Assembly (NCBI GenBank): GCA_963402885.1
Contig: OY727097.1
Location: 4,030,001-4,094,000, forward strand
From: Antedon bifida
Lineage: Eukaryota > Echinodermata > Crinoidea > Comatulida > Antedonidae
Direction of reading: 5' to 3'
DNA length: 64,000 nucleotides
Shown: positions 23,488 through 36,624 of the stretch, one piece after another
Numbering within the stretch: position 1 is the stretch's first letter
Layout: the number at the start of each line of letters is the position of its first letter
The notes under the pieces: generated by a model
Told to the model about the DNA's origin: nothing
Seen by the model: only the letters and a program-made list of their open reading frames with translations
The model's database searches: none
Program-made: the position numbers and the translations under genes

Positions 23488-26400
23488 CGATTTGTCCATA
23501 ATTATTGCGTTTTGCCGGGGGTTTTCCATAATCTAAGGCCAATTTTTAGGCCAAATCATAATTGTGCGTATAGTTTTGTATTTCCGATGCGTGTAGTACC
23601 CTATTTATCTTCATTTCCGTACGTTCGTAAATATTAGGCCGAATTTCCGTAGTAATTTATAGACGTTCCGAAATTTGAACCGTGTTATACCGGTAGCAGA
23701 GCAAAGTTTACTTCTTTCTGCAAATGTCCTATCATTATTTTCTTTGTTTTATTTGGAGTGTGGTTTAAAACAACACTTTTGTAAAGTTTATAGTGGATAA
23801 ATAAAAACGAATTTTTGGAAATTGTGGTTTTGACATCTGACTTTATTTAGCATTTTTAAATGAATTAAAATTCCAAATTATACAATTTAACCTTTCGCTC
23901 AATATATTTATAGCAACAGCTTCATATTTTTTGTATAACTTTTTAAAATTATTAATTGATAATTAATTTACATTAATTGAGTACAGTTATTAGAATGCAT
24001 TACCGTACCAAAAGTACCTTCATCGGGGACTTCCCCGTGACGTTCGCATTGAACGAAAAAAAAATTATCATGAATTTTACGTGCGAGAGTACCATTTGCG
24101 GCCATCTAGGGGTGTCATTTAACAATTTGCTTGCTCAAATACTTAGTGTCTACAGCCCTGGAGTCTTTGGGCAACCCTCTTAAAATAGTCCTGCGACCGC
24201 CCCTGTCAGGGGCGGACCCAGGGGTGTTGCCCTAGTGGCCCGGGCAACACCCTTAATTTCATACTAAATTTTGTTTCTACCACTAACTTAAAATTGAGTC
24301 CCATTTCATCGCATACAATATCCATATTTATGCGTTATAGAAGTCCAGTCTGGAGAGAATATTTGTAAATTGGCAGAATGCACAGCAGTCACCCAATAGG
24401 CCTACTATTATATACCGCGCACAGATAAGTGTAGATAAGTTTTTGAGCATGCGCAGGATGAATTTCTGATTGGCTAGTTGCTTGTGGTGCGCGCGTCATA
24501 AGAGCAGGGAGATGTATCTCTCTCCTGATGAGAGGTACGAAAGGAGGCCAACACACACTGTGTTCGGGAAAAACCCATCATATGGGTCGTCGATTTGTTC
24601 ATAATTATTGCGTTTTTCTATAATTTAAGGCCAAATCATAATTTTTGCGTATAGTTTTTTTTTTCGTGTAGTACCCTATTTATCTTCTCCGGACCCGGAA
24701 CTTGATTGGCTTAGTCATAACGTAGTTACAGAGTTGCAGGGCATTTTATCACTGTTGAATGTTTTGATGTTAGCTTAATTGTTAAAATTGGTAAAAGAAG
24801 TAGGCCGAATGCTGGCGCCAACGAAATTAACGACCTCCACAACCAAAATATTTCTTTTTAACAAAAATAATCCTCCGCTTAATCAGTGCATGAATACCTA
24901 ATAACCAGACAAGAACGTATCTTTGTTACGCTTTACTATCAATCCATTTTCATTATCACGCAATTTATTTTTCAACAATATGGTAGTACAATAACATTTT
25001 GATTGAATAGTGAGGGATTAGTTACATTGTTGACTTTGAATACACCATTGGAAATTTACTGAAAATCCAAAATGAACTTGTATTAGGCCTATAATACAAA
25101 CAAAATTATTCAATCAAAGATCAAAGAAACGCTCTACACATGAGAAATAGATGTCGGTCGATAAACTTCTGACGAGACGAAAATAACGACAATCAGCTAA
25201 ACGTATTCGTGATTTTATTTCATCTCTGGCTTGTTACATTATCATGACACATTACCGGACTTCCCCCTCCTCTCGCAATGAACGGCAGTACAGATCTTCC
25301 CTATATAGGCTCGTGTATGTAGCCTACTACGTCATTCACAAATTACCCACGCATAGCAGTGTTACTAGCGCCATCACAGATTACGTACCTCTAATCATAG
25401 AGAAATAAGTTATATTTCTCCATGCTCTAATGGAACAAGCATTCACACATGAACTTTGCGTCAAAAAAAAATCATCGACAAACGAAATATAGCCTATATT
25501 CATTCATTTTAAATATTAGGCATATTGCCCAGGCTAATAATTGATTTGTTCATAATTATTGCGTTTTGCCGGGCGCCCGAACCATAAAAACCCCCCTGGC
25601 TACGGGCCTGTCAGTGCTGTTTGTTTCAGGTAAGGCTATATGCAGTGCCGTGGAAAGAGATCGCCAAGTCACCTGTTGTTTGGTCACTCTGCTTTTGCGC
25701 CATTGGATACAATTTCGGATTTTTCCTTCTATTAACAGATATTCCTGTATTTTTCCAATCGATTTTAGGATTTACATTGAAGAAGGTAAGTATAAGTATC
25801 ATATTGTTTCAACTTTAAATACTAAACTATAGTCTTAGTGACTTCTACAAATCTCTTCTTCATTCCTCAGACTGGGTTACTAAGCACCTTACCTCATTTT
25901 GTATTCTTTATTGTTATTCTGTTTGGAGGAGTTCTTGGTGATGCCCTTGTGTCTCACGAAATATTGTCTGCTATAAACACACGGAAATTATTAGGGTGTT
26001 TTGGTAAGAACATAATTTGTCCACTATTATATAAGTTGAATGATTTATAAATAATAGATAATAAATAACATTAAATCATGTAATATATTTTTAATTTCAT
26101 AGACACCAGCATAATCAATTCATACCATACTATAATGTGAAATATTAGGTACTCCACTCTGTGAATACTGTTACGTTCTTTGTGATATTTGTATGTATTT
26201 GTTCTGTCTTTTTATATTTTTCAATTCAAGTATTTAGCTCCGCTACTGCTTTGTATTCTAATTTTATAAATAAATAATACAAAATAAGTTAAGATTTTTA
26301 TTGAAAATAACACAATTAAACTATGAATATTTTCTACAATTGTCTTCTCATTCAGCTCTTGGGAGCTCATCATTTTTTCTGGTGTGCGCTGGTTATGTTG

Positions 26401-27818
26401 TTAGCAATGCGACACTTTCTGTCATCTTAATAATTGCTGTTTTTGGTATGTATGGATTATTTATACCATCGATTGAGGCAGTTGCGATAGATATTGCACC
26501 TAACCATTCCGGAATAATAATTGGAATTATGGCTATATCGCACGCTTGTGGATTCATTGCCCCGTCGATAGTAGGACTTTAAACTAGAAGTGGTGTAAGT
26601 ATGATGTGTATTAATTATTATGTTTTTAATACAAATAATTGATAGAAAACAGAATGTTTATAGCAAATACACAATATATATATATATATATATATATACA
26701 ATATATAATGCTGATAATGTATATTGTGTTCAACGACTTTACAAAAATAGTTCCCTTTTGTTAAATCAAGGCTATATAGCCTCATAAAAATAAAGGAAAT
26801 TGAACTCTTAAGCTTACAATGATTTATATTATTTTGTGTATTTTTATTTACTGAATCATGGAGAATATATACTTTTAAAGTAATTTGTTCTACTTGACTG
26901 AATACATTTTATGGCATTTTAAAGTAAAGTTTGTAGGTCTCATATGTATTGTTAGATACAGTAGGCATAAAGCTAAAATTATGAATAGAATAAAAGCTCA
27001 CATTCCATTTATTCTGTGCTCTGGTCTGTGTAACGTTACAACCAATTTAATTGTCATCAGCTGTGTGCAGTTGATTTGAAAAAGACGGGTGGTAGGCCGG
27101 AAATATTGAAGGTAGGCCTAAATATTATTTGTAGATTTCTTAGTTTTCCAATATCTCATTCACATAATCATATATCCGGAGAGTTCAATGTAGAAATAAT
27201 AGGCACACTTTTAGTCAAAATATCTTTTTTCGTAAAAATGACACAATAACATGTTTAATTTTTATTTTATTGAAGACCTCAATATGATCGGTAAATGCAA
27301 TAAAACAGCTGAAAAGAAACCAATTTTGAAGAAAGGCGGTAGTAAAGAAACACCTCTTTTCCTGTCGATTCGTTATATAATTGTGTTCATGTGCTTTTTG
27401 GCCGTCACACTGGACTATGCTACGCGAATGAACTTGAGTGTTGCCATGTTGGCCATGGTATCAAACGATGGGAATGGAACAAGTTCAAACCTGTCTACGA
27501 CGTCACCAGATATAAGCAAATTGGTAATTATTTTAATATAAAATAATAATGTTGGTTTTTTTCGGATAAAAATAACGGCAAACAATGCATGCATTGACAT
27601 GACGGTAAGGTGTTAAAGGTATGAGAATATATAGTTGGATTTTAATTAATAATAATTCAGACCTACGCATTGATGTGTCGTCTGAACCTAAAGTTCTGTC
27701 TGAACTATCAAACTTTATGTAACAAAAAAATTTGATGTGCCCATATAATATGAACATGATGATGATCATATCACTACCATATTTGGACATATCACTACCA
27801 TATTTGGACATATCACTA

Positions 27819-30369
27819 CTAGTCTAGGACCTGAGTCGGATTTGTATGCATTTAATTTAGGAGAGAATATCTCAACTGTTATAGGATAATTTGACCCCAA
27901 CAAACAACATGGAATGTGTGCCAAATTTGCTATCCGGGACGAACATGCCCAAAATCGGGATCAAAGGTTATAAATGTGTGGTTCTTTTATCTCGACAACC
28001 ACTTGTCGTACAGATTTGCTTTTGGTGTCAAATTGTTCAGAATATACATATTTATATTCAGTCTAACACAACTTTTAGCGAAAAAATGATGCTTTTACTG
28101 ACCTTTGACCCAAAAAACACATTTTCGGGTAAATTATTCTTTAAAATGCCAATAGACAAACTTTATGGTATCAAATGAAAGCATACACAATATGCTACTC
28201 ATTGCTGCCCAACTTGTATTGAACATTTTTAATTATGAAGCTAATTGTATGGAAAATGTGCATATTTTGATTATTTTTATACAAAAAATGAATATTTGGT
28301 AGCGTAATTGTTATGTTTATTTATATAATATTAAATAATTTAAGTATTTGGAAAAACTATTTGGTATCAAATGAAAGCCCATAAAATATTCTATCCATTG
28401 CTATCCAACTTGTATTAAAAATCTGTAATTATTATGCTAATTTTGTGACAAATGTGCATATTTTATTATTTTTTTTACTAAAATGAGTATATTAAATAGT
28501 GTAAATTTATTTTGGTTTATTTATAATATTAAATAATTCAAGTGTTCTTTAGGTGTCAAATTGTTCAGAATATATATATTTATATTCGGTCTAACACAAC
28601 TTTTAGCCAAAAAATGACCGGAAATGCTTTTACTGACCTTTGACCCAAAAATTTTCAAAGAACATATTTTTGGGTTAAATTATTCTTTAAAATGCTAATG
28701 GACAAACTGTATGGTATCAAATGAAAGCATACACAATATGCTACTCATTGCTAACCAAATCGTATTGAAAATTTTTAATTATGAAGGTAATTTTATGGAA
28801 AATATGCATATTTTGATTATCTTTATACAAAAAATAAATATTTGGTAGCGCAATTGTTATGTTTATTTATATAATATTAAATAATTTAAGTGTTTGGAAA
28901 AACTATTTGGTATCCAATGAAAGCCCATAAAATATTCTATCCATTGCTAACCAACTTGTATTAAAAATCTGTAATTATGTTGCTAATTTTGTGAAAAATG
29001 TGCATATTTTTACTGTTTTATAACTTTTAAATATTAATTATGTTGTATTTTTTATATCTAACAGTTGAGATATTCTCTCCTAAATTAAATGCATACAAAT
29101 CTGACCCAGGTCCTATACTATATGACATTAATTTGAACTAAAAATATTATTCATATTGGGTGTTACTTTGTCCAATAAGTTACATTTTAAATCAATAAAA
29201 TACTGCACATTTTTCACAAAATTAGCATCATAATTACAGATTTTTAACACAAGTTGGTTAGCAATGGATAGAATATTTTATGGGCTTTCGTTTTATACCA
29301 AATAGTTTTTCCAAACACTTAAATTATTTAATATTATATAAATAAACATAACAATTACGCTACCAAATATTCATTTTTTGTATAAAAATAATCAAAATAT
29401 GCACATTTTCCATACAATTAGCTTCATAATTAAAAATTTTCAATACAATTTGGTTAGCAATGAGTAGCATATTGTGTATGCTTTCATTTGATACCATACA
29501 GTTTGTCCATTGGCATTTTAAAGAATAATTTAACCCGAAAATGTGTTTTTGGGTCAAAAGTCAGAAAAAGCATTTCTGATCATTTTTTCGCTAAAAGTTG
29601 TGTTAGACTGAATATAAATATGTATATTCTGAACAATTTGACACCTAAAGAACACTTGAATGATTTAATATTATAAATAAACCAAAATAAATTTACACTA
29701 TTTAATATACTCATTTTAGTAAAAAAATTATAAAATAGCCTATGCACATTTTTTACAAAATTAGCATCATAATTACAGATTTTTAATGCAAGTTGGTTAG
29801 CAATGGATAGAATATTTTATGGGCTTTCGTTTTATACCAAATAGTTTTTCCAAACACTTAATTATTTAATATTATATAAATAAACATAACAATTACGCTA
29901 CCAAATATTCATTTTTTGTATAAAAATAATCAAAATATGCACATTTTCCATACAATTAGCTTCATAATTAAAAATTTTCAATACAATTTGGTTAGCAATG
30001 AGTAACATATTTTGTATGTTTTCATTTGATACCATACAGTTTGTCCATTGGCATTTTAAAGAATAATTTATCCCGAAAATGTGGTTTTTGGGTCAAAGGT
30101 CAGTAAAAGCATTTTCGGTCATTTTTTCGCCAAAAGGTGTGTTAGACCGAATATAAATATGTATATTCTGAACAATTTGACACCAAATCGTTGTCGAGAT
30201 AAAAGAACCACACAGTTTTAACCTTTGACCCCGATTTTGGGCATGTTCGTCCCGGATAGCAAATTTGGCACACATTCCATGTTGTTCGTTGGGGTCAAAT
30301 TGTCCTATAACAGTTGAGATATTCTCTCCTAAATTAAATGCATACAAATCTGACCCAGGTCCTAGCCTA
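27819..30369. mobile_element. Giant foldback element in intron 1 of copy E
   Basis: Long inverted arms: the first ~300 bp (from TCTAGGACCTGAGTCGG) is repeated in reverse at the right end (CCCAGGTCCTAGCC), and the inner parts also pair. It is flanked by TA at 27817-27818 and 30370-30371; the interrupted site is CACTACCATATTT of a MITE. An extra copy of the terminal 60 bp lies inside at about 29058-29116, so an inverted duplication of one shorter element is likely. Sub-repeats with TTTGGTATCAAATGAAAGC occur several times. No transposase frame is visible. Copies C and G lack it. Confidence 0.75.
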
Positions 30370-31164
30370 TACCATATTTTGGACATATCACTACCATATT
30401 TGGGACCACTACAACTTTTTGTCATATCAAGTTTGATAGTTTAGACAGAGATTTAACTACAAACAAACTGTGTCGAGGAATTGAGTGAAAACATTCAGAT
30501 GCGCACAATAAACATGCGTTAGGCATACCGACTGTAACTTATGCCCAGATCGTCGGTCGCCAAATCAATAACTCCCTATAGTATTAGATGACTGGGCGTG
30601 TTATTGTCTCTGTTTATGTTGATGTTTTGATTTTTGTCCTGAAATAAAGCTAAAGTAGTATACGTATGACACGCCATATGTGCCAAAATATTTATCTTTT
30701 TACTAATATTAAGTCAAAACTCAGTCTGGAACCCAGACTAGACTGGGCGTTGGCGTTGCTTTGTTTTTTTTACGGTGGAGTGCATACGACCATTTAGTAA
30801 TAATAACTTTGTAAATTGATTCTACAGATGTTTGATTGGAGTCTTGAAACTCAACAATTTATCTTTAGTTCGTTCTATTATGGACAGTGCATTTCTCCTA
30901 CTTTTGGTGGATGGATGGCTGGGGTATTTGGTGGCTCATCCATTATTCTACTGGGAATCTTGGTGACGTCTTTGATGACGTTATTGACACCAGTTGCTGC
31001 AGAAATAGGAGTATGGTTATTGGTAATAACTAGAATCGTTGATGGAATTGCACAGGTAATTACTATAGTAATGAATAATATTGAAATATTGCAAATACAA
31101 TACTTCTATGTTGGACTCATGTCCGCAACTAGGATTTTATGATTGGAGCATTTGATGGATTTAA

Positions 31165-31710
31165 AGATGTATTGTCCCTTTGACTAATTCCAAAAAAATA
31201 AAAAAATAACAGATTTTGAAAAAAGGTGGGTCATTTTGAAGTATCATAATAGTTATTAACTATCACCAAAAATTTGTCGAAAAAAAAATCATTTAAGTGA
31301 AATACAGACGTTTTTTTGTTAAAAAAATAACTCTGACTTCCAGTCAAAGTTTTCGATCAAAACATCCCATAATGAAACGCGCTTGTTTGGCTACTCTGTA
31401 TGCATAATCATAAAACTTCCTCACGATCTGTGTGAAAATACCTTCTCAACCGTGACGAGTTGTAAACAATCCTAATTAGCATATGCATAATGCGAACTCG
31501 TGGTTTTAAATCCTTGTTTACTTTCGATCGCGACGATTTTCCAGACGAAATGTAGTTAAACTAATTTACCTGTTAATTACGTAAACTTGTTGCTTTTAGC
31601 TCGAATTTTCGACTTAAAGTGAATAACTTTAATATTACTTTGATGTGGCCAATTTAAATTTAGAATATTTTGACCTTCATTTTTTTTGTGTTTCAAGGGA
31701 CAATACATCT
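31165..31710. mobile_element. TTAA-flanked MITE in intron 2 of copy E, 546 bp
   Basis: The inverted ends are AGATGTATTGTCCC and GGGACAATACATCT, flanked by TTAA at 31161-31164 and 31711-31714. Copy G has the empty site (GATGGATTTAAGTGACC at about 45086-45102). This is a direct insertion record and matches the piggyBac target rule. There is no coding frame. Confidence 0.8.
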
Positions 31711-33112
31711 TTAAGTGACCAACCAATTACGACTTTAAAGTTCCATCTTTTGGAATTAATTGTATTTAAAGTTAAAATATTAATTTTAAAATAAAATTAT
31801 TTGTCATAAGTATTTTTTTTTTCTTTTTTTTTTGTGGTTTTATTTCTTAAGGGCTTTGTTTGTCCAGCTTATTTTAATCTCGTTACAAACTGGTCAAAAT
31901 TGAACGAACGTAGTACATTTTTGTCACTTTCGGTATCAGGTAATAAATACCTTTTGTTTTATTTTAGTATGCCAAGGCAATCACATACATACATACACAC
32001 ATACATAAAAACAAAACAGGCATAGAACATTATTTTCTCAGTTTCATTAAATAATATTTCGTTATATTTATTTATTTTATTTATTTATTCAACTTCTCAC
32101 TAACTCTGTTAGTGAAGGTATATATTTATATATGGTCTTATCAGATACTTTAGATTTAATTTGATTTCTTTTAAAGGAATTGGTTTTGGTCCAATGTTGG
32201 CGAGTTATATTTCTGCTTCGCTTTGTTCAACTGATTTCTTAGGCGGATGGCCATCTACATTTTATCTATTTGGTAACAGCATGCTGTATATTTTTTACTA
32301 CATCTTGGACGAAACATTGGTGTTGCAATAATTTGTTTAACCATAGAACTAGAAGTGCCGTGTTACGAATTTGGAGTTTGTGGCAAGGATAGAGGCATTT
32401 TATGGCTCAACTAAAAAATTAAATCACGAAGAAGGAATCAGAGAGCCACCACATGCCTCGTATATAACTTGATTATGAGATGATAAGCGTACAGCTTCAA
32501 AATCTAGTCATTGAATTTAAGAATTACAATATTATTATTATTATTAGGTATAATTGGGCTAGTGTGGTGTCTTGGTTGGTGCATTGTGGGATCGACTGAC
32601 GTAAACAGTAACAGGTGGATATCAACTATTGAAAGAGATTCGATATTATTTTCTCAAAGTGAAGAAATTAAAAATAAAAATGTAAGAAACCAAATTTCAT
32701 AATTTCTCCCAGTAACTTCAAATGTCCGCGTCCTCTTGGGTGACCAAACCCAAAATGGTTGATCAAGCTCAACCCAAGTGACTATTTTTCACATCTTGCA
32801 CCCTATTTTGTTCTATATAGGCCTACATTACATAGATTTCCGTAATCGTTACTTATGCTGTTTGTTTCAGGTAAGGGTATATGCAGTGCCGTGGAAAGCG
32901 ATCGCCAAGTCACCTGTTGTTTGGTCACTCTGCCTTTGCGCCTTTGGATTCAATTTCGGATTTTATTTTCTATTAACAGATATTCCTATATTTTTCGATA
33001 CGATTTTAGGATTTGAATTGAAAAAGGTAAGCATATGTATTATCATATTGTTTCAACTTTTTAATACTAAACTATAGTCCTAGTGACGTATACAAATCTC
33101 TTCTTAATTCCT

Positions 33113-34497
33113 CCATGGATTAAAGAATAGAAGGATATGCATCGACGTGAGATCAAGGGTTCCTTGACTCTCGCCGACAGACCGCGGACCGCCCACAATG
33201 TTATCAGTTTAATTAACCGCATGGTAACAACGAAACGGTCGCGTGCCTAATATATTGTTTACTGCACATGTGCAACGACATCTAACCTTGTTGGCTACGC
33301 TTCTTTCGCGCGTTCTTTGGTGGCATGATGTTTTAGCGCTAGCAACAACGGCGACGAACAATTTATACGACAAATTTAGTTATAACCTTTCTGATGAGGA
33401 ATTGTAAATGCTATAATTGTAATTAGTATAGGTTTCTGCCGCGATTGATCTACGCTAATGTTTTTATGACATTAAAGTAGCATTTTATGACCTGTAGTAG
33501 CCCTACATCTGAGACAATAACTATTTGTTGTATCGGCCTAGCCCTACATGTAAAATTACAAAATCAGCAAGGATACTAGGCCTAGGCCTTTTCTTCTAGG
33601 CTTACTAGTAAACCATATGATTTGCCGACATTGATACTGCCTAGGTAGGCCTAGGCTAATCTTAAGTGTAGTAGATACAACGTGTAATCATGATCTATAT
33701 ACTCACCGTTGTCTTACTTCTTGTGTGAATAATAATAGGTACTTCGTTTTTTCGTGATTAAGTTTGCCCTGCGTGTACTTTTCAAAACGACCGCTAGGTA
33801 ACGAATCGCAACTATACATAGCCAGCCAATCCCGGATCAGGGATCGCTGTTTTCATTCAATTAGACCCGATGATTGGATGTGGTGTGGATGACATAACCA
33901 CTAGCCAATCACCAGGCACTACAATTTAAATATAATCACATCGATAATTAAGGAGATTTATGAAGAAACCACTGCTTAGCCATATATTAAAAACACGATT
34001 GTTGTATGGGTGAACACCGGCCACGCTAACAACATACATGGTCAAATGCATAATTTAATATTCTATAGATTAACGCAATTTTTAATGACAGAAGATGGCA
34101 GGCAAATAATGATAATTCAAATATAAAAATTGCATATTTTATTAATATTACTAACTACTTAAAATTACTAGTCGTAAGAAAGTGAACTTTTCGTAGTCCG
34201 ATTGTGATGAAACTAAAACAGAATTATTCAGCAATATATTGTTGTTGTCAATTAATCATCGACGCAGACATGTCAATAGAACATTCAGACTGCGCATACG
34301 ATTTCTACATGGTTACGTTTTGGTCTCAAAAAAGGTAACAGTTGATTCGCAGCGTTTTACAGAGGGCCGCGGTTAGAGACACGGAGTTCAATGAGCGTGT
34401 TTGTTTGATTGGCAGCAGTGCTTTAGTATAGGCAAGCGCGTTGTAAAATCGTTTGATGTCACCGTCGATGCATATCCTTCTATTCTTTAATCCATGG
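33113..34497. mobile_element. Inverted-repeat DNA transposon replacing exon 7 of copy E
   Basis: A perfect 35-bp terminal inverted repeat begins CCATGGATTAAAGAATAGAA and continues GGATATGCATCGACG; the right end is its exact inverse. The interior (GC-richer around 33170-33370) has no long frame, so it is non-autonomous. The ends starting CATGG and reaching TCGACG resemble P-element termini in layout, but that is a weak guess. No target duplication is visible because flanking exon sequence is deleted. Confidence 0.75.
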
Positions 34498-35245
34498 TTT
34501 TGGTAAGAACATAATAAATTGAATGATTTATGAGGTGGCAGAAAATGTCGTATCAAGTATCCATTGTTTAGATGAGTAGACCTACTGTAGGCCTACCCCG
34601 TGTTCTGGTTTCGCATTTATATATTATATATTATCATTTATTTTCATTTTTGCAATTTCTTCTTCTTTTTCAGCTCTTGGGAGCTCATCATTTTTTCTGG
34701 TGTGCTCTGTTTATGTTGTTAGCAATGCGACACTTTCTGTCATCTTAATAATTGCTGTTTTCGGTGTGTACGGATTGCACATACCATCTATCGAAGCAGC
34801 TGCGATAGATATTGCACCTAACCATTCCGGATTAATAATTGGAATTATGGGTATATCGAACGTGTCTGGATTCATTGCCCCGTCGGTGGTAGGACTTTTA
34901 ACTAGAAGTGGTGTAAGTATGATGTTTAATAATTATTATTTTTTTAATCCGGACAATTGATTTGGTAACCACTCGGCACAAGTGAAAATAATATAGCAAA
35001 TGTACAACAAATGTATCACGCTTGTTGTACTTGTCTTTCAGAACACAGTTTATCAATGGAGGAAAGTGTTTTGGATGATAGCCAGTGTAAAAGTGTTGGG
35101 ATTAGTGAGTTTTCTCATCTTTGGTACTAGTGAGGTACAAGAATGGTCCAAAACCCCTGACAGTGAACTGGTTCCCTGTCTTGAGTTAGAAGAAATTAGG
35201 CCTGCAGGACAAGCAGCCAGTGGTACTGTAGATCCGAGAGATTGA

Positions 35246-36624
35246 AATAGAAGGTCCGAAGGCTTAAATATTAAATACATTGTTGAATTAAACCAACGTT
35301 ACATGTTATCTAAATAGATACACCAATCATCAACAAAGATTTTTTTGTAATTATTTTATTTTCATTTTGAAAAGAACGTAATTATAGTACCATGTTACTC
35401 TACACCTCTCAAATTGCCAACACTGAGTATTTTGATCAAATTGAAGATACGGTGTAATAGAATGAAAAACCACTTAGGGGCCTACAGCAATACATTATAG
35501 CGACAGTGAAACAGCAATGACTAAATTACTAGAATCTTTCTAGAATCATTTTATTTTGGCCTATTGCATGTGATCGTCGTTAAGCTAAAAGTTACTGCAA
35601 ATTGCAGTAATGTGTAGGTCTGTAATTCGTAATATCTTTAAAGATGTTTTGTCCCCCAAAAACATGAAAAATGAAGATTAATTAAATTAGATTTTCATTT
35701 GGTTATTTTGTATATGTTTTCTCATATAAAATGACAAAATAAATGGTCAAATTGAATCAACCAAAAACCCATTGGCTAGGTTTTGCTTTAAATTACTGTT
35801 TTTTCAGGTAAATCATTTTTTTTTCGATTCAATTTTTGTTCAAAGTGGATATGTGACATTAAAATGGCATGTTAAACAAAAATTAAACAATTTCTTTTTT
35901 CAGGGAGACAATACATCTTTAAGTAGGCCTATTGGTGTTTTTTTTTACAATTGATCACTAAGTGCGTACACTCGACAATAATCACAATAACAGCTCTTTA
36001 TTTTACATCAAAATTGACATACAGTAAATTTACATTTTATTCAATTACCGTAGAAATAGTGTGTACAATTACTGTACTTTTTGTGTTCACTTTTATTCAT
36101 CGTTATTTTGGGTTTTGTATGACACTGTTTATGTATGTCTCATCACAGACATACTCTGATACTTACGGGGTCAAATGTCAAATGATCATTGGTACGCACT
36201 CATTATTCACACGCGTTAGCATTCTGGTTGGTACAGTACGCACGCGTTCAAATAATGATTGGTACGCGCGTCTTCAATTGATCATTTATAAGCACATGTT
36301 TAAATGTTCATTGGTACGTGTGCGTATAAATGATGATGAAACACAAAAACAAATTAAATCGTTTAGTGAATAATTACGTAATAGATTAAATATCATTATG
36401 ACACTTAAATGGCGACTCCAGGTTATTACATAGTTGATGTTTGCTGTTGTTTGATACTTATGAAATACCGGTACTGTAATTATGATCATTTGCAAACACA
36501 CAGAATCGTTAACGTTTAAAAAATATCAATTTTGTGCTACAAGATAACACCAAATGATTACACTTTACGAAGATAATTACCATTATTTTATAATAATATT
36601 CATTCATATTAATAAATATCAGTA
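35246..36624. other. Region between SLC17 copy E and the second receptor fragment
   Basis: It is a close copy of 16835-18235, containing the same TTAA-flanked MITE (35642-35918) and the start of the receptor 3' flank. No gene is seen. At about 36625 the sequence jumps, through the shared word ATCAG, past the 3' part of the receptor exon. Confidence 0.55.
35642..35918. mobile_element. TTAA-flanked MITE, second duplicated copy
   Basis: The ends are AGATGTTTTGTCC and GGAGACAATACATCT, flanked by TTAA. It occupies the position orthologous to 17228-17507 and 49065-49345, so it was present before the triplication. Confidence 0.65.

Larger units (their letters stand above)
20427..25610. mobile_element. 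Large non-autonomous DNA transposon in intron 5 of copy D, composite
   Basis: The terminal inverted repeats are CAGGGCCGTAGCCAGG at 20427 and its inverse CCTGGCTACGGGCCTG ending at 25610 (15 of 16 bases match). A probable 5-bp target duplication is TCAAT before and TCAGT after; copy B has the empty site (10344-10348). The inside has two direct, diverged copies of one sequence (about 20,866-22,900 and 24,205-25,540), each starting with a hAT-like GGGGCG(A/G)ACCCAGG motif. No transposase frame is seen. A 21-base G run is at 20454-20474. A non-LTR fragment (21293-22350) is nested inside. The same element, truncated on the right, occupies 37690-42657. Confidence 0.7.
20145..26594 (+). pseudogene. 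SLC17 copy D, exons 5-8 only, with a nonsense codon
   Basis: The surviving exons are 20145-20278, 25630-25785, 25871-26003 and 26356-26594, most similar to copy B. Exons 1-4 are absent because the copy begins at the duplication junction in intron 4 (20,094). Exon 9 is absent because sequence after 26,720 jumps to the upstream flank of the next gene. In exon 8 a T-to-A change turns the Leu codon of GLLTR into TAA at 26580-26582; copy B and fragment D' keep Leu. Intron 5 is expanded by a 5.2-kb transposon (20427-25610). It is non-functional as a transporter. Confidence 0.87.
27284..35245 (+). pseudogene. SLC17 copy E, exon 7 lost, element in its place
   Basis: The exons present are 27284-27523, 30828-31055, 31852-31939, 32177-32272, 32548-32681, 32871-33026, 34674-34912 and 35042-35245. 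All have intact splice sites and frames and are nearly identical to copy C. Exon 7 (133 nt in the other copies) is missing except for its last few bases (TTTTG before the donor at about 34502). The intron 6 acceptor tract stops at AATTCCTC, and a 1385-bp inverted-repeat element fills the gap. Joining exon 6 to exon 8 shifts the frame and hits a stop within about 24 codons; reading into intron 6 stops at 33077. At most a product of roughly 314-330 residues, the N-terminal part of the carrier, could be made. Introns 1 and 2 carry further insertions. Confidence 0.82.

Noticed and set aside
23395..23637. Open frame of poly-Ile / poly-Tyr over the (TAA)n tract
   Set aside because: It is a microsatellite artefact; the copy at 40610-40807 is shorter in step with the repeat.
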